A stretch of 6,150 nt of DNA from Streptomyces katrae (GTDB lineage Bacteria; Actinomycetota; Actinomycetes; Streptomycetales; Streptomycetaceae). The translations under genes were made by a program, and so were the position numbers. The stretch lies in contig NZ_JZWV01000851.1 in the NCBI RefSeq assembly GCF_000966975.1, positions 1 through 6,150 on the forward strand, read 5' to 3'. Under the pieces are notes generated by a model. It was not told where the DNA came from. It worked only from the letters and a program-made list of their open reading frames with translations, and did no database searches. Below are positions 1 through 5,436 of the stretch, piece after piece. Numbering within the stretch: the stretch's first letter is position 1; each line of letters opens with the position of its first letter.

Positions 1-730
1 CCTCCGAGGTGGCCGCCCGCACCGCGAGACCCCCGGCCGTCAGCGCCGACGCCGTCAGCGGCGCCTGCCGGGTACTGGTCTCGATCAGCAGGTGGCCGCC
101 CGGAGCCAGCCAGCGCAGGGCCTGCGCCGCGACCCGGCGGTGGACGTCCAGGCCGTCCTCGCCACCGTCGAGGGAGACCAGCGGCTCGTGCACCCGGGCC
201 TCCGCCGGCATCAGCGCGATCTCCCCGGTCGGCACGTAAGGGGCGTTGACCACCAGGACGTCCACCCGCCCGCGCAGCTCCGCCGGGAGCGCCGCGTACA
301 GGTCGCCCTCCCAGACCGCTCCCCCGTACGGGGCCACGTTGCGCCGGGCGTACACCAGCGCGGCCGGGTCGATGTCGGCCGCGTGCAGCTCGACCCCGCC
401 CGGCACCTGCGAGGCCACCGCCGCACCGAGGGCGCCGACGCCGCAGCACAGGTCCAGCACCACCGCCCCGGGCCGGGCCAGCCCCACCGCCTCCTCGGCG
501 AGGAACTCGCTGCGCCGGCGCGGTACGAAGGCCCCCGCACCCACCTCCACGCGCAGCCCGCAGAACTCCGCCCAGCCGACCACGTGTTCCAGCGGCTCCC
601 CCTCCACCCTCCGGGCCACCAGGCCCGCCAGCCGGCCCTCGTCGTCGCCGGCGGCCGCGATCAGCAGCTCCGCCTCCTCCTCCGCGAAGACGCAGCCCGC
701 CGCGCGCAGCAATTCCACAGTCGATGTCAC
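1..730 (-). CDS. PrmC/HemK-like putative protein-(glutamine-N5) methyltransferase, 3' end off the window
   Basis: A class I SAM-dependent methyltransferase of the PrmC/HemK family. Family members methylate a glutamine side chain; PrmC acts on the GGQ loop of release factors. The 243 visible residues carry an EPLEHVVGWAEFCGL segment (about 45-59, the PrmC 'EPLxY..G..EF.GL' pattern), VPRRRSEF (69-76, in place of the usual IPRPETE), SAM-binding motif I VLDLCCGVGALG (91-102), acidic AADIDP (117-122) and the catalytic-loop motif NAPYVPT (162-168) where PrmC has NPPY. The altered motifs fit the PrmC-related subfamily of unknown substrate (TIGR03704 type) rather than PrmC itself. The chosen start is GTG at 730, with GAGGA 8-9 nt upstream. 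An in-frame ATG at 757 would leave a Shine-Dalgarno-like GAGG almost touching it. Roughly the last 20-40 residues are missing at the left edge. It sits 30 bp downstream of the Eis-like gene with no hairpin between, so cotranscription is likely. Confidence 0.85.
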   Translation of the reverse strand, partial: MTSTVELLRAAGCVFAEEEAELLIAAAGDDEGRLAGLVARRVEGEPLEHVVGWAEFCGLRVEVGAGAFVPRRRSEFLAEEAVGLARPGAVVLDLCCGVGALGAAVASQVPGGVELHAADIDPAALVYARRNVAPYGGAVWEGDLYAALPAELRGRVDVLVVNAPYVPTGEIALMPAEARVHEPLVSLDGGEDGLDVHRRVAAQALRWLAPGGHLLIETSTRQAPLTASALTAGGLAVRAATSE

Positions 731-760
731 GTGATCAATCCTCGGTCGCCGGGTCATGCC

Positions 761-2008
761 TCAGAAGACGTCCGGGCACCACGGCCGGCGCGCGGTGCGG
801 AACACCGCGTCGGCGAGCGCGAGCGCCCCCGGCCGCTCCTCGGTCACCAGCCCCAGCGCCGCCAGCCGCACCGCCGACTCGTCGCCGAGGTAGAGGGAGC
901 CGAGCACGGACACGTCCAGGCGCAGGTCGGCCGGGTCCTCCGTACGGACGCAGGTACCGGCCGCCGCGTCCAGCCGGTAGCGGCCGTCCGCGAGCCCCGC
1001 CGCGTCCGCCACCTCCAGCACGAGGACCCCCGGCACGGCGTACGTCCGCGCGGCCAGGACCCGTTCCACGTCGAGCAGGCGCAGCCACATGAAGTCGGCC
1101 GTGGTCACCGGGCGGGCGGCGCGCGGGTCGGGCAGCAGCAGCGGGACGATGTCGTCGGGTGCCCGGTAGCCGGTGCGGACCTTCATCACCCAGTCGATGG
1201 AACACAGGAACCGCCACAGGGCGCGCTCCGCGTCCGGGGTCAGCGCGATCAGGTCCCTGACCGTGAGGGTGATCTGGGGGATCTTCGCGTCCGTCCAGTG
1301 TTCGTCGGCCGAGTACATCGCCAGACCGGCCGGCTCGCCCGCCGCGTCCCGGTACAGGGCGTAGAACTTGTCCTTGTAGCCGCGGGCGGAGAACTGCTGC
1401 TCCACGCCGGTGACGACGTTCCACCAGCGGGTGTTGCGGCTGACCGTGCCGTGCGAGACCGCCCGCAGCCGCTCGTGCAGCAGGGGTCCGGCCTCGCGGG
1501 CCTCGGACACGTCGATCAGGTCGATGCGGCCGCCGTCACCGGGGCCCGACCAGCGCGGGTCGACGCCGCTGCGCGCGATGTCGATCTCCCACTCGGCGGT
1601 GCCGGTGGCGGGCCCGTACCCGTACCGGCCGTAGATCGGGTACTCGGCGGCGATCAGGGTGGACACCACCTCACCGCGTTCCTTGGCCGCCCTCAGTTCG
1701 GTGGCCATCATCCGGGTCAGCAGGCCCTGGCGGCGGTGGGTGGGCGACACGCTCACGTTGGTGACGGCGGACGCGGGGACGGCCGCTCCGCCAGGGACGG
1801 TCAGTTCCTGGGCGAAGGAGCGGAAGGTGGCCACACAGCGGCCGGTGACGGCGTCGAAGGCTCCCTGGGTGCGGGCGAAGTCCGTGTACTTGGCCCGCTG
1901 GGCGACATCGGAGTCGGAGAACGGCGCCGGCTGCAGGAAGCCGGTGTTCACGGCCCGCAGCCACTCGGGGAGTTCGGATTCGGCGATCGGCCGGATGTCA
2001 GCACTCAT
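761..2008 (-). CDS. Eis-family GNAT N-acetyltransferase (415 aa)
   Basis: A three-part acetyltransferase related to mycobacterial Eis, which transfers acetyl groups from acetyl-CoA to amines, including several positions on aminoglycosides and lysine side chains. Visible features: an N-terminal GNAT domain with the acetyl-CoA pyrophosphate loop VSVSPTHRRQGLL (85-97); IYGRYGYGPA (125-134), which puts a tyrosine at position 126 as in Mycobacterium tuberculosis Eis, where Tyr126 is a proposed catalytic acid; a second GNAT-like domain (about 160-300); a C-terminal SCP2-like region (about 320-400); and the conserved PWCPDVF end, whose terminal Phe carboxylate serves as general base in Eis. Length is typical of the family (about 400-415). 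The natural substrate in this organism cannot be read from sequence, so 'aminoglycoside resistance' should not be assumed. The ATG at 2008 has no good Shine-Dalgarno sequence but a -10-like hexamer just upstream. It probably leads an operon with the downstream methyltransferase. Confidence 0.88.
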   Translation of the reverse strand: MSADIRPIAESELPEWLRAVNTGFLQPAPFSDSDVAQRAKYTDFARTQGAFDAVTGRCVATFRSFAQELTVPGGAAVPASAVTNVSVSPTHRRQGLLTRMMATELRAAKERGEVVSTLIAAEYPIYGRYGYGPATGTAEWEIDIARSGVDPRWSGPGDGGRIDLIDVSEAREAGPLLHERLRAVSHGTVSRNTRWWNVVTGVEQQFSARGYKDKFYALYRDAAGEPAGLAMYSADEHWTDAKIPQITLTVRDLIALTPDAERALWRFLCSIDWVMKVRTGYRAPDDIVPLLLPDPRAARPVTTADFMWLRLLDVERVLAARTYAVPGVLVLEVADAAGLADGRYRLDAAAGTCVRTEDPADLRLDVSVLGSLYLGDESAVRLAALGLVTEERPGALALADAVFRTARRPWCPDVF

Positions 2009-2016
2009 ATCCGGTC

Positions 2017-2022
2017 ACGCTA
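2017..2022 (-). promoter_or_regulatory. Putative -10 element TAGCGT, leaderless promoter of the Eis-like gene
   Basis: On the minus strand TAGCGT lies 8 nt before the ATG at 2008. It fits the TAnnnT pattern of vegetative actinobacterial -10 boxes. A start 6-8 nt downstream of it would fall at or within a base or two of the ATG, giving a leaderless mRNA, and no AGGAGG-like sequence is present. No convincing -35 box is seen at 17-19 nt spacing, which is common in Streptomyces. This is a prediction from spacing and consensus only. Confidence 0.4.
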
Positions 2023-2054
2023 ACGGCCGTACCGGCCCGAGTCGCCCGAATTTA

Positions 2055-2085
2055 CGGCCGCCCCTCGGCCGCCCTCGGCCGCCCT
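2055..2085. repeat. Three tandem copies of a 10-11 bp unit at the rsiG stop codon
   Basis: The unit CGGCCGCCC(C)T occurs at 2055-2065 (11 bp), 2066-2075 and 2076-2085 (10 bp each). The third copy runs into the rsiG stop codon (2085-2087). The array lies in the short gap between rsiG and the Eis-like gene. It is probably a slippage product; no function is evident. Confidence 0.8.
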
Positions 2086-2666
2086 CACGCCAGCAGGTCG
2101 TCCACCTGTGCCTCGCCCTCCCGGTAGCGGCGGGTGATCTCCGCGCTGGAATCGTCCGCCGTCCGCTGGAGCTGCTGGCGGCGCCGTGAGACCTGCTGCT
2201 CGAAGCGGACCAGCCGGGCCATCGCCTCGTGCAGTTCGGCGTCCGTGCGCGCGTCCAGGTCCGAGAGCTCGACGTCGGACAGCATCTCGGCGGCCAGGAG
2301 CCGGAACTCCTCGCTCTGCGGGGTGCCGAGGGTGACGTGCCGGGCGGAGGCGCTGCGCCTGGAGGGGGCGTCGGCGAGGATCTCCGAGAGCCGGTCCACC
2401 ACCGGCGCCTCGGGGTCGGTCCGCCGGGCGAGTTCGGCACGCAGGATGTCGATGCGGCCCTGCAGGAGTCTGCGGACGTAGCTGAGGTCGGCCTCGTCGC
2501 GCTGGGCGTCGCGGCGCAGGGCGCGCAGCTCGGGCAGCCCGAGCGCGGCGGCGGGGGTGGTCGGCCCCTCGGAGTCGCCGGTGCGCTGCGCGGGCGGCCG
2601 TACCGGAGGCGCGGCCGCGTCGCCGGGTGATGCGGGTGCAGGTGCGGAGGTACCAGAGGTGTTCAT
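2085..2666 (-). CDS. rsiG: RsiG, c-di-GMP-dependent anti-sigma factor of WhiG (193 aa)
   Basis: RsiG, described in Streptomyces venezuelae, sequesters the sporulation sigma factor WhiG when loaded with cyclic di-GMP, so the second messenger sets the timing of spore formation. The diagnostic feature is two copies of E(X)3S(X)2R(X)3Q(X)3D, one on each helix of an antiparallel coiled coil. Both are intact here: E58-S62-R65-Q69-D73 and E156-S160-R163-Q167-D171. Before them is a low-complexity Ala/Pro-rich tail (about 1-40). Between them is a linker (about 98-118) and an acidic helix (about 119-150). There is no signal peptide or membrane segment, so the protein is cytoplasmic. The ATG at 2666 gives the [11 protein letters not shown] start, with a GGA 9 nt upstream and a GAGGGGA further out. 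It is divergent from dtd across a 132-bp gap. The whiG gene is not in this window. Confidence 0.95.
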   Translation of the reverse strand: MNTSGTSAPAPASPGDAAAPPVRPPAQRTGDSEGPTTPAAALGLPELRALRRDAQRDEADLSYVRRLLQGRIDILRAELARRTDPEAPVVDRLSEILADAPSRRSASARHVTLGTPQSEEFRLLAAEMLSDVELSDLDARTDAELHEAMARLVRFEQQVSRRRQQLQRTADDSSAEITRRYREGEAQVDDLLA

Positions 2667-2690
2667 CGTTTCGTGTCCGTCCCCTCGACC

Positions 2691-2737
2691 GGTGCTGGGG
2701 GCACCGCCTGCAGGCATGGTGCCACTCTCCGTGGTGC
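2691..2737. promoter_or_regulatory. Overlapping inverted repeats in the rsiG-dtd intergenic region
   Basis: Reading the plus strand, GGTGC (2691-2695), GCACC (2701-2705), GGTGCC (2718-2723) and GGTGC (2733-2737) alternate, so GCACC can pair with any of the three partners. The middle pair, GGCACC 2700-2705 with GGTGCC 2718-2723, encloses the perfect 10-bp palindrome GCCTGCAGGC (2706-2715). CCAC 2722-2725 and GTGG 2731-2734 form a further small inverted repeat. The cluster ends 24 bp upstream of the rsiG ATG. It could be an operator or a leader hairpin; neither is proven. Confidence 0.4.
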
Positions 2738-2798
2738 GGACGCAGTCCCACGCCACCCGATCGGCCCCGGACGGATGCACTCCTGGTACACAGGTGGT

Positions 2799-3224
2799 AT
2801 GCGAGCAGTGGTGCAGAGGGTGGACGGCGCGAGCGTCGTCGTGGCCGGGGAGACGGTCGGCGAGATCGTCGGCGAGGGATTGTGCGTGCTGGTGGGGGTG
2901 ACCCACGACGACACCCCGGAGAAGGCGGCGGTGCTGGCCCGCAAGCTGTGGTCGGTGCGGATCCTGGAGGCGGAGAAGTCCTGCAGCGACGTGGACGCGC
3001 CGCTGCTGGTGATCTCCCAGTTCACGCTCTACGGGGACGCCCGCAAGGGCCGCCGCCCCACCTGGAACGCGGCCGCGCCCGGGCCGGTGGCGGAGCCGCT
3101 GGTGGACGAGGTCGTGGCGCAGCTGCGGGCGCTGGGCGCGACGGTGGCGACGGGCCGGTTCGGCGCGGACATGCGGGTCTCGCTGACCAACCACGGCCCG
3201 TTCACCATCGTCATCGACGTGTAG
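2799..3224 (+). CDS. dtd: D-aminoacyl-tRNA deacylase (DTD, 141 aa)
   Basis: DTD hydrolyses D-amino acids (classically D-Tyr) and misacylated glycine from tRNA, keeping D-residues out of proteins. It acts as a cytoplasmic homodimer. The protein begins at the canonical [14 protein letters not shown]-terminus and has the active-site motif SQFTLYGD (73-80), the [13 protein letters not shown] segment (83-95) and the cross-subunit Gly-Pro motif NHGPFT (131-136). The usual form of the last is GPVT; Val is replaced by Phe here, but the Gly-Pro pair that sets chiral selection is kept. Length and the EKSCSD loop (59-64) match the slightly short actinobacterial form. The ATG at 2799 is preceded by AGGTGG (2792-2797), which is unusually close for a Shine-Dalgarno sequence, and TACACA (2787-2792) overlaps it. 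It is the only plus-strand gene, divergent from rsiG and convergent with ygfZ, with 9 bp between the stop codons. Confidence 0.97.
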   Translation: MRAVVQRVDGASVVVAGETVGEIVGEGLCVLVGVTHDDTPEKAAVLARKLWSVRILEAEKSCSDVDAPLLVISQFTLYGDARKGRRPTWNAAAPGPVAEPLVDEVVAQLRALGATVATGRFGADMRVSLTNHGPFTIVIDV

Positions 3225-3233
3225 CCGCCGCTC

Positions 3234-4202
3234 CTACGGGGCTACGACGACCTCCTGCGCGGCCGGGGTGGTCCCGGCCAGCAGCGGGGCGTCCACCGGA
3301 ACGTTCCGCTTGACCAGCGCGAGGGCGATCGGTCCGAGCTCGTGGTGGCGTACGGCGGTGGTGACGAAGCCGAGCTGACGGCCGTCCTCCCCGTCGGCGG
3401 CGAGCCGTACGGGCGCGCCGTGCGCGGGGAGCAGCACCTCGGAGCCGTCCAGGTGGAGGAAGACCAGGCGGCGCGGGGGCTTGCCCAGGTTGTGGACGCG
3501 GGCGACGGTCTCCTGGCCGCGGTAGCAGCCCTTCTGGAGGTGCACGGCGGTGCCGATGAGGCCGATCTCGTGCGGGATGGTGCGGTGGTCGGTCTCCAGG
3601 CCGAGGCGGGGCCGGTGCGCCTCGACGCGCAGGGCCTCGTAGGCGAGGAGTCCGGCGGCGGGGCCGTGGGCGGCGGCGAAGGCCTCCAGCCGCTCGCGCG
3701 GGAGGAACACGTCGCGGCCGTACGGGGTCTCCCGGACCACGAGCTCCTTGTCGAGCTCGGCGATGGAGCCGGCCGGGAGGTGGACGACGGCGAAGTCGGC
3801 GGTGCGGTCGGCGACTTCGACGCGGTAGAAGAACTTCATGGACTCCAGGTAGGCGATCAGCGCCTCCTGGGTGCCGGGCTCTACGTGCGCCCAGGTGGTC
3901 TCGCCGTCGTCGACGAGGAGGAGCTGGTGCTCGATGTGCCCGTTGGCGGAGAGGATCAGCGCCTCGGTGGCCTGCCCGGGCGGGAGTTCCGTGACGTGCT
4001 GGGTGATCAGCAGGTGCAGCCAGCTGAGCCGGTCCTGGCCGGTGACGGTGACGACCCCGCGGTGGGAGAGGTCGACGAAGCCTCGGCCGTCGGCGAGGGC
4101 GCGCTGTTCGCCGTAGAGCTCTCCGTAGTGGGCGGCGACGCCCTCGTCACGGCCTTCGGCCGCTACGGCGCCGGGAAGATGGAGCAAGGGGCTGCTGGTC
4201 AT
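3234..4202 (-). CDS. ygfZ: YgfZ/GcvT-family folate-binding protein (322 aa)
   Basis: A member of the YgfZ branch of the aminomethyltransferase (GcvT) fold. YgfZ binds folate and helps maintain iron-sulfur enzymes; it is not the glycine-cleavage T protein. The diagnostic family motif K-G-C-Y-x-G-Q-E is present as KGCYRGQE at 224-231, with the key cysteine at 226. N-terminal GcvT-like features are GFVDLSHRGVVTVTGQDRLSWL (41-62) and YLESMKFFYRVEV (118-130). A C-terminal beta-barrel region follows residue 240 (GKPPRRLVFLHLDG). The ATG at 4202 gives MTSSPLLHLPGAV and the expected length. Longer in-frame extensions upstream would run through the nur-ygfZ gap into nur and are not credible. Its 3' end lies 9 bp from the dtd stop. 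It follows nur in the same direction after 70 bp but has its own -10-like hexamer. Cytoplasmic. Confidence 0.93.
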   Translation of the reverse strand: MTSSPLLHLPGAVAAEGRDEGVAAHYGELYGEQRALADGRGFVDLSHRGVVTVTGQDRLSWLHLLITQHVTELPPGQATEALILSANGHIEHQLLLVDDGETTWAHVEPGTQEALIAYLESMKFFYRVEVADRTADFAVVHLPAGSIAELDKELVVRETPYGRDVFLPRERLEAFAAAHGPAAGLLAYEALRVEAHRPRLGLETDHRTIPHEIGLIGTAVHLQKGCYRGQETVARVHNLGKPPRRLVFLHLDGSEVLLPAHGAPVRLAADGEDGRQLGFVTTAVRHHELGPIALALVKRNVPVDAPLLAGTTPAAQEVVVAP

Positions 4203-4206
4203 GCCA

Positions 4207-4216
4207 CCAAGCCTAC
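4207..4216 (-). promoter_or_regulatory. Putative -10 TAGGCT in GTAGGCTTGG, leaderless promoter of ygfZ
   Basis: On the minus strand TAGGCT (4210-4215) fits TAnnnT and ends 7 nt before the ygfZ ATG, so transcription would begin at about the A of ATG. The only Shine-Dalgarno-like sequence, GGTGG, nearly abuts the ATG and is poorly spaced. The surrounding 10-mer GTAGGCTTGG recurs exactly upstream of the small membrane-protein gene (5584-5593). No recognisable -35 box is seen. Confidence 0.4.
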
Positions 4217-4249
4217 GACCCCGTACGGACGGCCCCGGGGCGCACCGGG

Positions 4250-4263
4250 GGCGCCAGGGCGCC
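4250..4263 (-). terminator. Possible weak hairpin after nur
   Basis: GGCGC (4250-4254) and GCGCC (4259-4263) form a 5-bp GC stem with a CAGG loop, 10 bp past the nur stop codon. Adjacent GGCC/CCGG-rich sequence could extend it imperfectly. There is no T-tract. Such structures arise often in DNA this GC-rich, so the call is weak. Confidence 0.25.
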
Positions 4264-4272
4264 GGAGACCCG

Positions 4273-4731
4273 CTAGGCGTCGGCCTGGCCGGGGGCGGGG
4301 GTGTCACGGCGGCGGGCGGCGGCGCACCGCTCGCACAGGCCGAAGATGGCGAAGTGCTTCATGTCGGTCTCGAAGCCGAAGGTGGTGCGCAGCTTCGCCG
4401 TGAAGTCGGCGGCGATGTCGAGGTCGGCCTCGATCACCTCGGTGCAGTCGCGGCAGACCAGGTGGATGTGGTGGTGCCGGTCGGCGAGGTGGTAGGTGGG
4501 GGCCCCGTGCCCGAGGTGGGCGTGCGAGACGAGGCCGAGCTCCTCCAGGAGCTCCAGCGTGCGGTAGACGGTGGAGATGTTGACGCCGGAGGCCGTCTTG
4601 CGGACCTCGGCGAGGATCTCGTCGGGCGTCGCGTGCTCCAGGGCGTCGACCGCTTCCAGCACCAGCTGGCGCTGCGGTGTCAGCCGGTATCCGCGCTGCC
4701 GCAGGTCGGTCTTCCAGTCGGTGGTCACCAC
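4273..4731 (-). CDS. nur: Nur, nickel-responsive Fur-family repressor (152 aa)
   Basis: Nur of Streptomyces coelicolor (SCO4179) senses Ni(II), represses nickel uptake genes and the iron superoxide dismutase gene, and so favours the nickel enzyme. This protein matches it closely from the N-terminus (MVTTDWKTDLRQRGYRLTPQ). It has a winged-helix DNA-binding domain (about 5-80) with recognition helix NISTVYRTLELLEELG (51-66) and a dimerisation/metal domain (about 85-136). All metal ligands I recall for Nur fall at the same positions: His33, His86, His88 and His90 for the M-site; His70, His72 and His126 for the nickel site. Two CxxC pairs (C93/C96, C133/C136) are also kept. The C-terminal tail after C136 is arginine/alanine/proline-rich. 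The start is taken as GTG at 4731; the next codon is also GTG and cannot be excluded. There is no Shine-Dalgarno sequence but a -10-like hexamer 6 nt upstream. Confidence 0.95.
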   Translation of the reverse strand: MVTTDWKTDLRQRGYRLTPQRQLVLEAVDALEHATPDEILAEVRKTASGVNISTVYRTLELLEELGLVSHAHLGHGAPTYHLADRHHHIHLVCRDCTEVIEADLDIAADFTAKLRTTFGFETDMKHFAIFGLCERCAAARRRDTPAPGQADA

Positions 4732-4737
4732 CCGGCC

Positions 4738-4743
4738 AGTGTA
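4738..4743 (-). promoter_or_regulatory. Putative -10 element TACACT, leaderless promoter of nur
   Basis: On the minus strand TACACT ends 6 nt before the GTG at 4731, the spacing expected if transcription starts on or next to the start codon. No Shine-Dalgarno sequence is present. The -35 position falls inside the hairpin at 4750-4784 and shows no TTGACA-like match. No obvious Nur-box palindrome (tGCaa-n5-ttGCa type) was seen, so autoregulation is not suggested. Confidence 0.45.
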
Positions 4744-4749
4744 AGCGCG

Positions 4750-4784
4750 CGAAGGGGACCGCGGCCCTGCCGCGGTCCCCTTCG
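4750..4784 (-). terminator. Strong hairpin terminator of the nitrobindin-like gene
   Basis: A perfect 15-bp stem, 4750-4764 paired with 4770-4784, with a 5-nt loop (CCCTG, plus strand). It begins 22 nt after the nitrobindin-like stop codon. The lower stem, 5'-CGAAGGGG, is followed on the minus strand by CGCGCTTAC rather than a T-run, as is usual for Streptomyces terminators. It separates that gene from nur and lies directly upstream of the putative nur promoter. Confidence 0.88.
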
Positions 4785-4806
4785 TATTCGTACGCGTGCG
4801 CTCGGC

Positions 4807-5379
4807 TCAGCGGAAGAAGGCGATGCCGTCTTCCGGGAGCTCGGGGAGGTTGCGCGCCATGTCGGCGATCTCCTCCGGGGTGACGACCTTCTTGAGCTGG
4901 GCCGACATGTAGGGGCGCAGCTCGACCTCGGGGGTCGCCTTCTCGCCGACCCACATCAGGTCGCTCTTCACGTACCCGTAGAGGCGCTTGCCGCCGCTGT
5001 ACGGGCCGGAGGCGGCGGTGCGGGCCACCGCGTCGGTGACGAGGTCGATCTGCGGCTTCTGGTCGGCGAGCTCGCCGTACCAGACCTCGACCACGCCCTG
5101 GTCGCGGACCATGACGATCTCGACCTTGCGGTCCTTGTCGATGCGCCAGTAGCCCGACTCGGATTCCAGGGGGCGCACCTTGTTGCCCTCGGCGTCGAGC
5201 ACCCAGGAGTGGGAGGTGTACGCCAGGAAGTCCCGGCCGTCGTGGCTGAAGACGACTTCCTGGCCGAAGTTGCACTTCTCCTCGCCGGGGAAGTCGAACA
5301 CGCCGGCGCCTTCCCAGGTGCCGAGGAGGAAGGCGAGGGGGACGAGACCCGGGTTCAGGTCGGACGGGATCTGGATCAT
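4807..5379 (-). CDS. Ferric nitrobindin-like / FABP-family beta-barrel protein (190 aa) lacking the haem histidine
   Basis: A member of the nitrobindin (formerly DUF1794 or 'FABP-like') family of ten-stranded beta-barrels. True nitrobindins bind ferric haem through a C-terminal histidine and react with NO or isomerise peroxynitrite. Family features seen are the barrel-opening motif LGTWEGAGV (19-27), the FGQEVVFSHDGRDFLAYTS strand pair (38-56), ESGYWRI (74-80) and the C-terminal strand ELRPYMSAQLKKV (153-165). In haem-binding members that strand has a His-containing motif followed by L.A.L.R; here the corresponding stretch is RPYM. The only histidines are at 46 and 57, far from it. This is the 'ferric nitrobindin-like' variant known from Streptomyces, so haem binding by the usual ligand is not expected. 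A tail (166-190) follows the barrel. No signal peptide. The ATG at 5379 has only a poor GAG upstream; the 33-aa gene lies 57 bp upstream and may be cotranscribed. Confidence 0.9.
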   Translation of the reverse strand: MIQIPSDLNPGLVPLAFLLGTWEGAGVFDFPGEEKCNFGQEVVFSHDGRDFLAYTSHSWVLDAEGNKVRPLESESGYWRIDKDRKVEIVMVRDQGVVEVWYGELADQKPQIDLVTDAVARTAASGPYSGGKRLYGYVKSDLMWVGEKATPEVELRPYMSAQLKKVVTPEEIADMARNLPELPEDGIAFFR

Positions 5380-5436
5380 GGTTGGCTGCTCAGGCGATCT
5401 GTGGGAGGGGTTCCGGGGCGGTCGGCCGGTCGGCTG

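Noticed and set aside
727..734. TCACGTGA palindrome over the methyltransferase start
   Set aside because: An 8-bp palindrome occurs by chance often enough. It lies within a 30-bp gap in a probable operon, and no regulator is suggested.
92..2023. A 643-residue plus-strand open frame opposite the methyltransferase and Eis-like genes
   Set aside because: It is antisense to two genes with clear family motifs. Its translation is a low-complexity Arg/Gly/Pro/His mixture with no domain, as expected for the mirror frame of very GC-rich coding DNA.
2667..3194. Extending rsiG upstream in frame through dtd
   Set aside because: The extension would overlap nearly all of dtd in antisense. The RsiG domain and usual length are complete from the ATG at 2666.
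3221..3245. GTAGC...GCTAC inverted repeat between the convergent dtd and ygfZ ends
   Set aside because: Only 5 bp of stem with a 15-nt loop spanning both stop regions. Too weak to call a bidirectional terminator.
4203..4307. Longer start for ygfZ at 4307
   Set aside because: It would overlap the 3' end of nur. The added residues are Pro/Arg-rich and unlike YgfZ, and the -10-like hexamer sits right before the ATG at 4202.
3342..4403. A 353-residue plus-strand open frame opposite ygfZ and part of nur
   Set aside because: Same GC-driven mirror-frame effect. It crosses the ygfZ-nur gap and lies opposite sequence encoding the KGCYRGQE motif; no recognisable protein.
4807..5379. Calling this gene a fatty-acid-binding protein or an active nitrobindin
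   Set aside because: FABP is a legacy name from fold similarity, with no lipid-binding evidence in the sequence. The haem histidine is missing, so nitrobindin activity cannot be asserted.
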